In this document: one piece after another, positions 34,092-41,750 of the stretch
How the letters are laid out: every line of letters starts with the position of its first letter
Position numbering within the stretch: position 1 is the first letter of the stretch
DNA from: Dyadobacter sp. UC 10
Lineage (GTDB): Bacteria; Bacteroidota; Bacteroidia; Cytophagales; Spirosomataceae
Length of the DNA stretch: 64,000 bases
NCBI RefSeq assembly: GCF_008369915.1
Contig: NZ_VSRN01000001.1
Location: 6,506,501 to 6,570,500, forward strand
Direction: 5' to 3'
The notes under the pieces: generated by a model
Seen by the model: the letters and a program-made list of their open reading frames with translations, nothing else
Told to the model about the DNA's origin: nothing
Database searches by the model: none
Position numbers and translations under genes: made by a program

Positions 34092-35564
34092 TTATTGATA
34101 TTGAGAAACCATTTCTCTGCTTGTAAAGCCGTTCCCTACTGAATCGCGGACAGGCTCGTCGAAAAGCTGCACTTCCCAGCCCATGTAATTGCCCAGTGCC
34201 TCTTTCAATATGCCGGCTGTTTTGGACGCATTCATTACTACATGATGCTCAAAACCATTGTTGCAGATGTAATGCATTAACTTTTGAAGATTCGGAATTT
34301 CCGCGACTGCGCGGTTTCCAAACGTTTTCAGCGAATCGTCGGTCAGCCTGCCTTCGCCAACATAGGCTTTCATAATACCCTTCGGATCGTCGGTACTGAT
34401 CCGGCCGAAAGTGAGCGGCATGGCAGGCGTGCGGCCCGAGAGTGCCCCATAAGTATTTTCTTCTCCCACGGAAGTACCCAGGATCGGCGCGGTGCTGATT
34501 TCGATATCCGGCAAAAAGGATTTGGCCCAGTTTCCGCAATGAAAGAGCACACACTTATTATCGTCGTCGGCGTAGTTATTGTTCCAATCTACCAGGGCAC
34601 TGGGCGTCCCGGAGGCAAGTTGCAGTGCGTACATACTCAACGTACCCGTCACGTCTACCTCGCAGCCGCTGGGCGACATACTTTCGCTCATAATGCTCAT
34701 GGAAGTACACACATTGCAACCGTAATTCTGCTGCACGGAAGTCCAGCATTGAATTGCCGTGGCATCGAGCGCATTTTCCGCAACGAATTCGGCCAATACC
34801 ACATCGAGTTTCGCCATTTGAAACAACGCTTCATCCGGCGTGCGCCCCACGGATGCATAATCTCTTATTTTTTGTAAATGCTGCTGCACGCTGGTATCGT
34901 GCCGGGTGAGTTTATTGGCTCTGCCTAAAATTTCAGAAAGATCCACGGTTACGACCGAGATACCATTCCGCTGCAATATCTTTTCGCTGTATCGAACGGT
35001 ATTAAAACCGCCCGGCCTGGCTCCTATCGCCCCTATCCGTACATTCCGCAAACCTTTGGTAACGCGGCAAACCGCAACGAAATCCTGTAAATCCTTGATA
35101 AAAGATGCGTCCTGCGGGTGCACGACGTGCTTGGTAGTAAGCGTGTATTTGATCCCGAACTGGTACAGATTGTTGCAGGCCGAAATTTTCCCGCACCAGG
35201 AATCTCTCCGGCGCGCCACGTCCATTTTATTCAGATCGTCGGGATAACCCTGGACCAGAACCGGTACATTCAGTTCGGAAAGTTTGAGCGTTTCGGCAAT
35301 GCCGCGTTCGTCGCCGAAATTGGGCAATACTACCAGCACGCCAATAATTTCGTCGCGGTGCGCGCGAAACAATGCAGCACACTTTTGCGCATCCTGGAAA
35401 GTTTCGACACCGCCTAATTTAGTATCCTCAGTATCCAGCATTACCACCGGGATAGCAAGCTTTTTGAAAAGATCAATAATCTCCACCCTGGCCTCCGCAA
35501 CCAGCCGGTCCGGAAAAAAGTCCCGGTTACCAATTATTACCCCAATACTACCTTTCATATTCAT
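34092..35564 (-). CDS. L-fucose/L-arabinose isomerase family protein
   Basis: A 490-residue protein of the FucI/AraA-like superfamily, which interconverts aldoses and ketoses using Mn2+. Features are the N-terminal Rossmann-like part (GSIGVIIGNRDFFPDRLVAE, VLVVLPNFGDERGIAETLKL), an NVRIGAIGARPGGFNTVRYS block near 175 and a TAIQCWTSVQQNYGCNVC block near 265 with a SMSPSGCEVDVTGTLSMYAL stretch. Predicted metal-binding residues lie in the last block and in the HCGN near 345. It is shorter than E. coli FucI (591 residues), as is normal for this subgroup. It is the first enzyme gene after the DeoR regulator, so a pentose isomerase step is likely; the substrate is not determinable. The start could also be the ATG at 35558. 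Confidence 0.88.
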   Translation of the reverse strand: MNMKGSIGVIIGNRDFFPDRLVAEARVEIIDLFKKLAIPVVMLDTEDTKLGGVETFQDAQKCAALFRAHRDEIIGVLVVLPNFGDERGIAETLKLSELNVPVLVQGYPDDLNKMDVARRRDSWCGKISACNNLYQFGIKYTLTTKHVVHPQDASFIKDLQDFVAVCRVTKGLRNVRIGAIGARPGGFNTVRYSEKILQRNGISVVTVDLSEILGRANKLTRHDTSVQQHLQKIRDYASVGRTPDEALFQMAKLDVVLAEFVAENALDATAIQCWTSVQQNYGCNVCTSMSIMSESMSPSGCEVDVTGTLSMYALQLASGTPSALVDWNNNYADDDNKCVLFHCGNWAKSFLPDIEISTAPILGTSVGEENTYGALSGRTPAMPLTFGRISTDDPKGIMKAYVGEGRLTDDSLKTFGNRAVAEIPNLQKLMHYICNNGFEHHVVMNASKTAGILKEALGNYMGWEVQLFDEPVRDSVGNGFTSREMVSQYQ

Positions 35565-35576
35565 GGTTTTACAAAA

Positions 35577-35623
35577 TCAAATTTCCTTCCTCCTTTCTCC
35601 TTTCCTCCTTCCTCCCTTCAACC
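35577..35623. repeat. Pure polypyrimidine/polypurine tract between the DeoR and isomerase genes
   Basis: The plus strand is almost only C and T (TTCCTTCCTCCTTTCTCC and so on). On the mRNA strand it is a purine-rich stretch with several GGAGG-like cores before the isomerase start at 35564. It resembles the pyrimidine arm of the hairpin at 59646-59707. Confidence 0.5.
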
Positions 35624-36400
35624 CTATCCTGCAATTATCAACTCAATCTCATTGTCATGAAAAAGCTGCTTGTGCTTGTCTTCCACACCTGCATCTGTGA
35701 TGATATAATCGATCAGCGAAAGTGCCCCCAAGCTGGCAAATGCGCTCTTTCCTACTTTGGTGGAATCCGCTACCAGGTAAGTCGTATCGGCGGCGTCGAT
35801 CATTGCTTTTTTTACTACTAAGTCGCTGATACTCGGATAAGTAAGTCCTGATTTTAGTGAAAGTCCGGCTGTGGCCAAAAACAGCTTCTGCACATTCAGG
35901 CCCTTGAAAAAATCGGCAGCTTTTTGTCCGGTCAGCGATAAGGTCGGCGGCTTAAATTCGCCTCCGGTCATGATTACCTCAATGCCCGTTTCCGCTCCCA
36001 GCAGCAATGCGATATTCAATGCATTCGTAATCACGGTCAGGTGCCGGTTGCCGCCCCGCAGTTTCTTGGCAATTTCAGTGGTGGTCGATCCCGAATCCAG
36101 GATAATCGTGTCACCGTTGTCAATGTATTCCAGGCATTTTGAGGCGATCAGCTCTTTCTTGTCGAGATTCTCCTGATTACCCAGCGAAAAGTTGCGAACC
36201 TGGTCTTCGACGTTTTTCAAAAATGCCCCGCCGTGTTCCTTGATCACCAGACCGTCTTTTTCCAGCTTATCCAGATCCTGCCGGATCGTCACCTCAGTGA
36301 CTTTGAAAAGCTTGGCCAGATCGATCACTTTGGCCGAACCATCTTCTTTTAACAACTCTAGTATTTTATCCCTTCTTTGGTTTGCAAGCATTGTTCCCAT
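35624..36400 (-). CDS. DeoR/GlpR family transcriptional regulator
   Basis: A 258-residue repressor-type regulator. The DeoR helix-turn-helix occupies about residues 8-60 (RRDKILELLKEDGSAKVIDL, FKVTEVTIRQDLDKLEKDGL). The DeoRC sensor domain follows, with the phosphosugar-binding signature NGDTIILDSGSTTTEIAKKL near 95, TVITNALNIALLL near 122, DSTKVGKSAFASLGALSLID near 215 and IITDAGVEDK near 236. These proteins usually respond to a phosphorylated sugar. It is the first gene of the long catabolic operon. A perfect 14-bp inverted repeat lies just before its start, so self-regulation and control of the operon are likely. Confidence 0.94.
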   Translation of the reverse strand: MGTMLANQRRDKILELLKEDGSAKVIDLAKLFKVTEVTIRQDLDKLEKDGLVIKEHGGAFLKNVEDQVRNFSLGNQENLDKKELIASKCLEYIDNGDTIILDSGSTTTEIAKKLRGGNRHLTVITNALNIALLLGAETGIEVIMTGGEFKPPTLSLTGQKAADFFKGLNVQKLFLATAGLSLKSGLTYPSISDLVVKKAMIDAADTTYLVADSTKVGKSAFASLGALSLIDYIITDAGVEDKHKQLFHDNEIELIIAG

Positions 36401-36406
36401 TATTAA

Positions 36407-36444
36407 TTTGTTTTCCTTTTCAGCTAAAATAAAAGGAAAACAAA
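36407..36444 (-). promoter_or_regulatory. Candidate DeoR operator
   Basis: Perfect 14-bp inverted arms, TTTGTTTTCCTTTT (36407-36420) and AAAAGGAAAACAAA (36431-36444), are separated by 10 nt and start 7 nt upstream of the DeoR start codon. A minus-strand -7-like box TAAATTTG lies at 36521-36514, so the repeat would be in the early transcribed leader. Strong symmetry and position fit an autoregulatory operator. Confidence 0.65.
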
Positions 36445-36517
36445 CAATTAATAGATCTGCCGTGAAATATAACCGTCATCGGTAAAAAACAGCACAGCTA
36501 AAATCTATAAAAGCAAA

Positions 36518-36559
36518 TTTACGAAAATAAAAGAAAGTAAAAAGTAATAAGTGAAAATA
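36518..36559. promoter_or_regulatory. AAAGAAA-type repeat region shared with two other promoters
   Basis: TTTACGAAAAT followed by AAAAGAAAGTAAAAAGTAAT lies in the divergent DeoR/DUF1080 spacer. TTTACGAAAAT recurs at 48231-48241, and AAAAGAAAGTAAA recurs, inverted, near 48207-48219 upstream of susC. The kinase upstream region (51601-51641) is similarly AAAGAAA-rich. This is a candidate common regulator site. Confidence 0.4.
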
Positions 36560-36618
36560 TTACAACACTATTATGCTACTAATTCTTAAATTGTCAACAA
36601 TACGGTCTCAGATTTAAT

Positions 36619-37389
36619 ATGGTTAATATGCTTTCTAAATATTTGCTACTCTCATTCGGATTAAGCGCCTCGATCACAGCTTTTGGACAGACTTCCCGTA
36701 AGGATACATTGCCCCCACCCTCCGCGACGGAGGATTGGTCGGTTAAACCTCCCATAGTCACGCCCGGACAATCCGAAGCACCACCTTCAGACGCAGTCGT
36801 ACTTTTAGGAAGTGAAGCCGACGCACAAAAATGGCAGCACAGCGACGGTTCAGCGATTAGGTGGAAAGCAGGAAAGGGAGAATTAACCATTGTCCCGAAA
36901 GCAACCGATATTGAATCGAAACGAAAATTCGGTAGTATGCAGCTGCATTTGGAATGGAAAACACCTGATCCAAAGGAAGATAAGGAAATGAACCGCGGCA
37001 ATAGCGGCGTACTCTTTATGGGGTTATACGAGTTGCAGATTTATGAATCGTACCAGTATTTGACCAAAATCTACTATAATGGCCAGGCAGGAAGCGTCTA
37101 CAAGCAACATGCCCCCCTGGTGAATGCTGCGAACAAGCCGCAAACCTGGCAGACCTACGACGTGGTTTTTGAAGCCCCCGTTTTCAATACCGACAAAACC
37201 CTGAAAACCCCAGCCTACATGACGGTTTTTCACAACAACGTTCTCATTCTTAATCACGTAGAGCTCAAAGGGCCGATGATGTACCAGGGCTATCCGCAGT
37301 ACAGCTTCCACGAGGACAAGCTTCCGCTGCGATTGCAGGAACACGGCAGCAGGGTTAGTTTTCGGAATATCTGGGTTAGGGAGTTATGA
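36619..37389 (+). CDS. Secreted DUF1080 domain protein (3-keto-disaccharide hydrolase-like)
   Basis: A 256-residue exported protein with a signal peptide ending near AFGQ (residue 24); the ATG at 36628 is an alternative start. It is almost entirely a DUF1080 concanavalin-like jelly roll: KWQHSDGSAIRWKAGKGELT near 75, FGSMQLHLEWKTPDP near 105, NSGVLFMGLYELQIYESYQY near 130, WQTYDVVFEAP near 180 and the final VSFRNIWVREL. Members are described as 3-keto-glycoside hydrolases or glycan binders. It is divergent from the DeoR operon and shares its promoter region, which suggests co-regulation. Confidence 0.9.
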   Translation: MVNMLSKYLLLSFGLSASITAFGQTSRKDTLPPPSATEDWSVKPPIVTPGQSEAPPSDAVVLLGSEADAQKWQHSDGSAIRWKAGKGELTIVPKATDIESKRKFGSMQLHLEWKTPDPKEDKEMNRGNSGVLFMGLYELQIYESYQYLTKIYYNGQAGSVYKQHAPLVNAANKPQTWQTYDVVFEAPVFNTDKTLKTPAYMTVFHNNVLILNHVELKGPMMYQGYPQYSFHEDKLPLRLQEHGSRVSFRNIWVREL

Positions 37390-37487
37390 TCGGCCGTTCA
37401 GGAACTGACAGTAACCGGTAAAAAACAAGTTGCGATTAGCCACGATAACATTTTTAAGATTGAAGGCCTAACTTCAATTAGATTATC

Positions 37488-37781
37488 TTGGTTATTGTTT
37501 CGCACAAGGCAATTAGATTATTTAGTGGTAAATATCCAATGTATGAAACCGCGATGGACAAATGGTACAACGTTGCCGCAAAAGCCGATTGGCAAAACTT
37601 TGCGCAAGTACGACAAAGCTTTGGATCCGTGGATTCAGTCGGAAATGATCTTTACGTTTTCAACATTGGTGGAAATAAGTGTAGATTAATTGTTCGAATT
37701 ATCTTTAAGACGCAGATGATCTTCATACGATTTATCGGCACCCACAATCAATACGATAAGGTTGATCTTTCAAAATTATAA
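37488..37781 (+). CDS. higB: HigB-type mRNA interferase toxin
   Basis: A 97-residue type II toxin of the HigB/RelE superfamily, a ribosome-dependent mRNA endonuclease. The TTG at 37488 is the only sensible start because the family N-terminus (VIVSHKAIRLF) begins at residue 2. The body has AMDKWYNVAAKADWQNFAQV, NDLYVFNIGGNKCRLIVRII and FIRFIGTHNQYDKVDL, the last containing the conserved GTHxxYD ending. Only 2 nt separate it from higA, as expected for a toxin-first HigBA pair. A second, decayed copy lies at 39405-39731. Confidence 0.9.
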   Translation: MVIVSHKAIRLFSGKYPMYETAMDKWYNVAAKADWQNFAQVRQSFGSVDSVGNDLYVFNIGGNKCRLIVRIIFKTQMIFIRFIGTHNQYDKVDLSKL

Positions 37782-37783
37782 AC

Positions 37784-38149
37784 ATGGAGACTATCACATC
37801 GGAAAGTCAATACGAAGCTGCGCTTGAAAATCTTAACTTATTAATGAAAATAGGTGAAGAAAACATATCAGATGATGACACTCGTCAAATCGAAATGCTC
37901 GGACTAGCGATCCAGGCATACGAAAGGATTCATTATCCATACCCAATGCCTAAGACGATTCCAGAAATGTTGGAGCTCAGGCGGCTCCAGCTGAAACTAA
38001 CGCAGGCCGCACTAGCCAAAATCCTCGGCCTAGGCAAGCCGGAGTTAGCACAGATTATGAATGGGAAGCTCGAACCAGACGTCACATTTTTAAAGGCGGT
38101 TTATCATAAACTGGGAGTCGACCCTGCATTCTTGCTAGACAAAGCTTAG
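37784..38149 (+). CDS. higA: HigA-type antitoxin with Xre helix-turn-helix
   Basis: A 121-residue antitoxin. The N-terminal half (ESQYEAALENLNLLMKIGEE) is typical of HigA proteins paired with this HigB subgroup. The Xre-type helix-turn-helix is at about residues 65-118 (MLELRRLQLKLTQAALAKIL, GKPELAQIMNGKLEPDVTFL, KAVYHKLGVDPAFLL). It neutralises the toxin and is expected to repress the pair. Directly after its stop codon begins a fragment resembling the 3' end of a GH127 gene on the other strand. Confidence 0.92.
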   Translation: METITSESQYEAALENLNLLMKIGEENISDDDTRQIEMLGLAIQAYERIHYPYPMPKTIPEMLELRRLQLKLTQAALAKILGLGKPELAQIMNGKLEPDVTFLKAVYHKLGVDPAFLLDKA

Positions 38150-38150
38150 C

Positions 38151-38235
38151 CTACCGCGCCAGCGGTAACCACACTGACATATCACCATGCCCACGGTTGC
38201 CCCAGGCGTAATAGGTAAGTCGTTGATCTACATAA
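38151..38235 (-). pseudogene. GH127 C-terminal relic next to higA
   Basis: The minus strand encodes TYYAWGNRGHGDMSVWLPLAR and a stop, nearly the same as the last residues of the GH127 enzyme at 39705 (YYAWGNRGHGDMSVWLPLVR). About 55 of 65 bases match. Further upstream the frame is closed. It marks a lost paralogous GH127 gene or a duplication that included this tail and higBA. From 38236 to 38698 I find no intact gene; a minus frame at about 38250-38335 (DSDGRLWAAHVHAANIGDGP) vaguely resembles a DDE transposase. Confidence 0.6.
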
Positions 38236-38698
38236 AATATCGGCCGCTAAGAAAAGCCCGGCTGGACCATCTCCGATATTTGCTGCATGTACATGAGCCG
38301 CCCATAGTCGGCCGTCGCTATCGACCAATTGGGCCATTAAGTTGGCAAATTCCGCCATCGCCGGGCGACCCCGTGACAACCAGTTCGAACTGTAAAGAGC
38401 AAGGCAATCATGATCTCTCTCAGATCTAATTTTCCTCTTCATTTTACCGGGCCGTCGGAGCGATCAAAAAAGGACGAAATTGCGTCCATTGGAGATCGCG
38501 GGGCGGCCCGTGCCATCAGTTCTAAAAACTGTTTGTTCACATCTTTGGAGTTTGGTCACAGCAAAGTTGATACGATCCCCGATATCTTCAATTCCCCGAC
38601 ACACGCTAAGAATGATGGTTAATGTATTGTAAATTAATACATTATTCCAAACCGTCTAATATATTTATACCAACGTTAAATCCCAAACGACTTCTGCC

Positions 38699-39316
38699 AT
38701 GCGACACGAAATCCTGAGATCATTACTGCTGGTCACCTGTATCTCTTTGATATACGAGCCCGCAAAGTGCCAGACAACCGACAAAATCAGCGATAGCGAT
38801 GGAAATACGTATACCATCAAACTAATGCCCGACGGGAATCAGTGGATGACGCAGGACTTGAATGTCCGGGTCGATAGTTCCTGGTGTTTTGCGGATGACA
38901 CTGCAAATTGCAAGATTTATGGAAGGTTATATACCTACTATTCGGCAGCGGAAGCTTGTAATACGCTCGGTAATGGCTGGCATTTGCCGTCCCGGAAAGA
39001 TTGGGAAGTGTTGTCTGATCAATATGGTGGTGCCAGTAATAAGTCGAAAGATTGGGGCAGAGCTGCATATAAAGCCTTACAAACGGGAGGGGAATCGGGC
39101 TTCCATGCTACGTTGGGAGGTAATAGGGAGCTGACCGGCGGGAAATATGAGAGGTTGAATGCGCACGGGTTTTACTGGACAGCCACCGAAATCGACCAGA
39201 AGACAGCCTGGAACTTCAATTTTGGTGCGGGAGGGAAAGCATTGCATTGCCAGGACGGGATGGGAAAGGGGGAGGGCGCCACCGTCCGGTGCGTCAGAAC
39301 GATCGCAAAGAATTAG
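38699..39316 (+). CDS. Secreted FISUMP-domain protein
   Basis: A 205-residue exported protein with a signal peptide (RSLLLVTCISLIYEPAKCQ) and one FISUMP domain (Fibrobacter succinogenes major paralogous domain). Signature pieces are DSDGNTYTIKLMPDGNQWMT at about 32-51, GRLYTYYSAAEACNTLGNGW near 80, HLPSRKDWEVLSDQYGG near 100, GFYWTATEIDQKTAWNFNF near 157 and the terminal ATVRCVRTI. Such proteins are surface-associated and of unknown function. A terminator follows. Confidence 0.87.
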   Translation: MRHEILRSLLLVTCISLIYEPAKCQTTDKISDSDGNTYTIKLMPDGNQWMTQDLNVRVDSSWCFADDTANCKIYGRLYTYYSAAEACNTLGNGWHLPSRKDWEVLSDQYGGASNKSKDWGRAAYKALQTGGESGFHATLGGNRELTGGKYERLNAHGFYWTATEIDQKTAWNFNFGAGGKALHCQDGMGKGEGATVRCVRTIAKN

Positions 39317-39349
39317 TATCGATCCGGATGTCTTGACGTATTAAAATAC

Positions 39350-39379
39350 AAAGGCGCCAGCATCACGCCGGCGCCTTTT
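39350..39379 (+). terminator. Intrinsic terminator of the FISUMP gene
   Basis: The 9-bp stem AAAGGCGCC/GGCGCCTTT has an 11-nt loop and ends in a T run; it lies 34 nt after the stop. Confidence 0.75.
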
Positions 39380-39404
39380 CATTCAACACTTATTTCCCAA
39401 CAAT

Positions 39405-39731
39405 CACATAGAGAATCCTGATCTAAAAAACGCGTTGGAGAAATGGTATAAAGAAACCGTGAAAGCGGACTTGGCGAATTTTAGCGAGGTCAGACAGACG
39501 TTCAATTCTGTCGACTTTGTTGGTAACGGTTTATTTGTGTTTAATATCGGGGGCAACAAATGTCGGTTAATCGCTCGAATCCTTTTTAGAAAACGGACAT
39601 TATATATTCGCTTTATCGGGACGCACAAACAATATGATGAAGTTAATTTGGCGACACTTTAAAACAGTAACATGGAAACTTTGAAATCAGACAAAAAGTA
39701 CCGACTACCGCACCAGCGGAAGCCAGACTGA
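39405..39731 (+). pseudogene. Decayed higBA copy (5'-truncated toxin, 3'-truncated antitoxin)
   Basis: The toxin frame (to 39662) reads ALEKWYKETVKADLANFSEV, LFVFNIGGNKCRLIARILFR and IRFIGTHKQYDEVNL, clearly homologous to the intact HigB at 37488. It lacks the first 15-20 residues: the only start-like codon is a TTG at 39435, and the family N-terminus is replaced by unrelated sequence following the FISUMP terminator. The antitoxin frame starts normally at 39672 (METLKSDKKYR) but ends after 19 codons, running into the convergent GH127 gene. The pair is therefore probably inactive. Confidence 0.75.
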
Positions 39732-41750
39732 CATATCCCCGTGTCCGCGGTTGCCCCAGGCATAATATGGTACCAATCTGACAGGAATCGTTTTGGGGGC
39801 CTCCTTACTTACTTCACGATACAATTTTTTGTTCCAATCCGTATTGCCAAGCAACACAGCGTCACCCTGTAAAGCAGTGATGGGGCTGTTTTCAATCGTT
39901 ATTTTTGCGGGTTTGAAATTGTTGCTGACCGCAACCGCTACATCGAAAATCGTTTTGCCTTTTGGCAGATCTATCGATTCGACGCAATACACGATGGGCC
40001 CGCGCTTTACTGCGACCTGATTTCTGGTTTCTTCTACCAACGGGTTGGATTCGATCAGCTTCACCGGCATAGGCAGCAGGAGTTCGACCTTATCGCCCTT
40101 TTTCCAGCTCCGTTTTACTTCGGCATAGGTACCTGCATGCAAGGCCTCGGTTTGTTTCTTGCCGTTCACAGTCAAACTAGCGCCTGAGCACCAGCCCGGA
40201 ATCCTGAAAAACATGGAAAACGCAGCCGCAGGAGCCTCTTCAAGTTGAACTGTTACTTTACCGTCCCAAGGGTAATCTGTTGTTTGCGAAAGCTTTAATG
40301 AACCATTTTTGAAATGCGTAGCCAGTTTGTTCCCTCCATATAAATTGAAGAAAACACCCGCTTCTGAAATGCTGTACACGTATTGGTTTACCTCAGAAAC
40401 CGTACGAACCGTATTGGGCGGACAGCAATTTGACTTGGAAATATACGGCTGCCTCTCTTTCTCCCAGCGCTGCTTGAACGGAAGCGCATCCGAATAAGCC
40501 AATGGATTGGTATAAAGAAACTTATCTCCTTGCAAATTAATCCCCGACAAAACACTGTTGTACAAAGCCAGTTCGACAATATCCGCATATTTGGCGTCAC
40601 CCGTAATTTGCAACATCCGCCAGTTCCAGAGCACGTTGCCGATATTGGCGCAGGTTTCGTTATGTGCTGTAAAATTAGGCAGCTGGTAATCGCGCCCGTA
40701 AGCCTGATGGATTTTCTGCACCTCGTCCGGTTTATAAGAGGTACCATCGGGGGACACACCATCATAAAGTGCCCCACAGCCACCGGTAACGTACATTTTG
40801 TGATTGGTCACATCTTCCCACATCACATTCAGCTGGTCCAGTAATGCCTTATCGCCGGTCTCCGCGTAAACATCCGCAACACCCGCATACAGATAATTCG
40901 CCCGTACCGCATGACCCATTACTTTGGTTTGTTTCAAAAACGGGATCCGGTCCTGGTTGTCGTCAGTACCTTCCGTTGCACCTTTTAAGGCAATCAAATG
41001 CTTCACCAGTTTGAGGTATTTTTCTTCCCCTGTCGTCCGGTACATTTCGGACAAGCCCATATAATGCGACGGACAAATCGCGTTTCTGGATTGCTCCGGA
41101 GTTGCCTTTGCGTAAAAACCGATCAGGAAATCAGAAGCTTTTTTGGCAACGTCCAGCAAGGTCGTTTTGCCGGTAGCGCGGTAATGCACGCAGGCTGCTG
41201 TCATTAAATGGCCAAAATTGTATGCCTCAAAGCTCAGCCGGTCGTCGAACATTTTCGCTTCTCCGTTTTGCTTTTGCTGGATAATTGCTTTGGTATATAT
41301 ATAACCGTCAGCACGTTGCGCCTTCGCCATTACCCCGATCGCCTGGTCCATGATTTCGTCCAGCTTCGGATCCTTGGTCACTGCGTACATTCCTGCGACA
41401 GCCTCGAATGTTTTGTAGAAATCCCCGTCATGAAATGAAGGACCTTTGAAGTTGCCTTCCTTCAAGCCCGCCGCGATCTCGAAATTGCGAAAAGAGTGAC
41501 TGAGGTTAGGATCCGTATAAACCTTCCAGATATTAGGTACCATCGTTTCGCGGCACACCTGAAAACGATCGGCCCAGAAACCGGTAGTCCACTGCACCGC
41601 GTTCATATCCGTCCCGTGCAATTTCGCGTGAGTACTCTTGGAAGTATTGACCAATGCTTTATCCTGCGCCGAAGCTGCATGGAAAAATGCCAGCCCGGCT
41701 GCGGGGATCAACAGAAACCTCTTAAAACGCATCATTCCTATATTTTTCAA
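39705..41750 (-). CDS. GH127 family glycoside hydrolase (beta-L-arabinofuranosidase or related)
   Basis: A 681-residue exported enzyme (signal ending FFHAASAQ; internal ATGs at 41735 and 41732 are alternative starts). The family is identified by an (alpha/alpha)6 barrel with zinc-bound cysteines: NETCANIGNVLWNWRM near 350 gives the Glu and Cys ligands, and SNCCPPNTVRTVSEVNQYVY near 425 gives the paired Cys, one of which is the nucleophile. GH127 members hydrolyse beta-L-arabinofuranose, and one Bacteroides member acts on aceric acid in rhamnogalacturonan-II. It overlaps the propeller gene by 4 nt and is the last gene of its operon. Confidence 0.92.
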   Translation of the reverse strand: MKNIGMMRFKRFLLIPAAGLAFFHAASAQDKALVNTSKSTHAKLHGTDMNAVQWTTGFWADRFQVCRETMVPNIWKVYTDPNLSHSFRNFEIAAGLKEGNFKGPSFHDGDFYKTFEAVAGMYAVTKDPKLDEIMDQAIGVMAKAQRADGYIYTKAIIQQKQNGEAKMFDDRLSFEAYNFGHLMTAACVHYRATGKTTLLDVAKKASDFLIGFYAKATPEQSRNAICPSHYMGLSEMYRTTGEEKYLKLVKHLIALKGATEGTDDNQDRIPFLKQTKVMGHAVRANYLYAGVADVYAETGDKALLDQLNVMWEDVTNHKMYVTGGCGALYDGVSPDGTSYKPDEVQKIHQAYGRDYQLPNFTAHNETCANIGNVLWNWRMLQITGDAKYADIVELALYNSVLSGINLQGDKFLYTNPLAYSDALPFKQRWEKERQPYISKSNCCPPNTVRTVSEVNQYVYSISEAGVFFNLYGGNKLATHFKNGSLKLSQTTDYPWDGKVTVQLEEAPAAAFSMFFRIPGWCSGASLTVNGKKQTEALHAGTYAEVKRSWKKGDKVELLLPMPVKLIESNPLVEETRNQVAVKRGPIVYCVESIDLPKGKTIFDVAVAVSNNFKPAKITIENSPITALQGDAVLLGNTDWNKKLYREVSKEAPKTIPVRLVPYYAWGNRGHGDMSVWLPLVR

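Noticed and set aside
38182..38442. Minus-strand 86-codon gene
   Set aside because: It overlaps the GH127 relic in another frame. A short stretch (DSDGRLWAAHVHAANIGDGP) looks faintly like a DDE transposase, but the match is too short to claim an insertion sequence.
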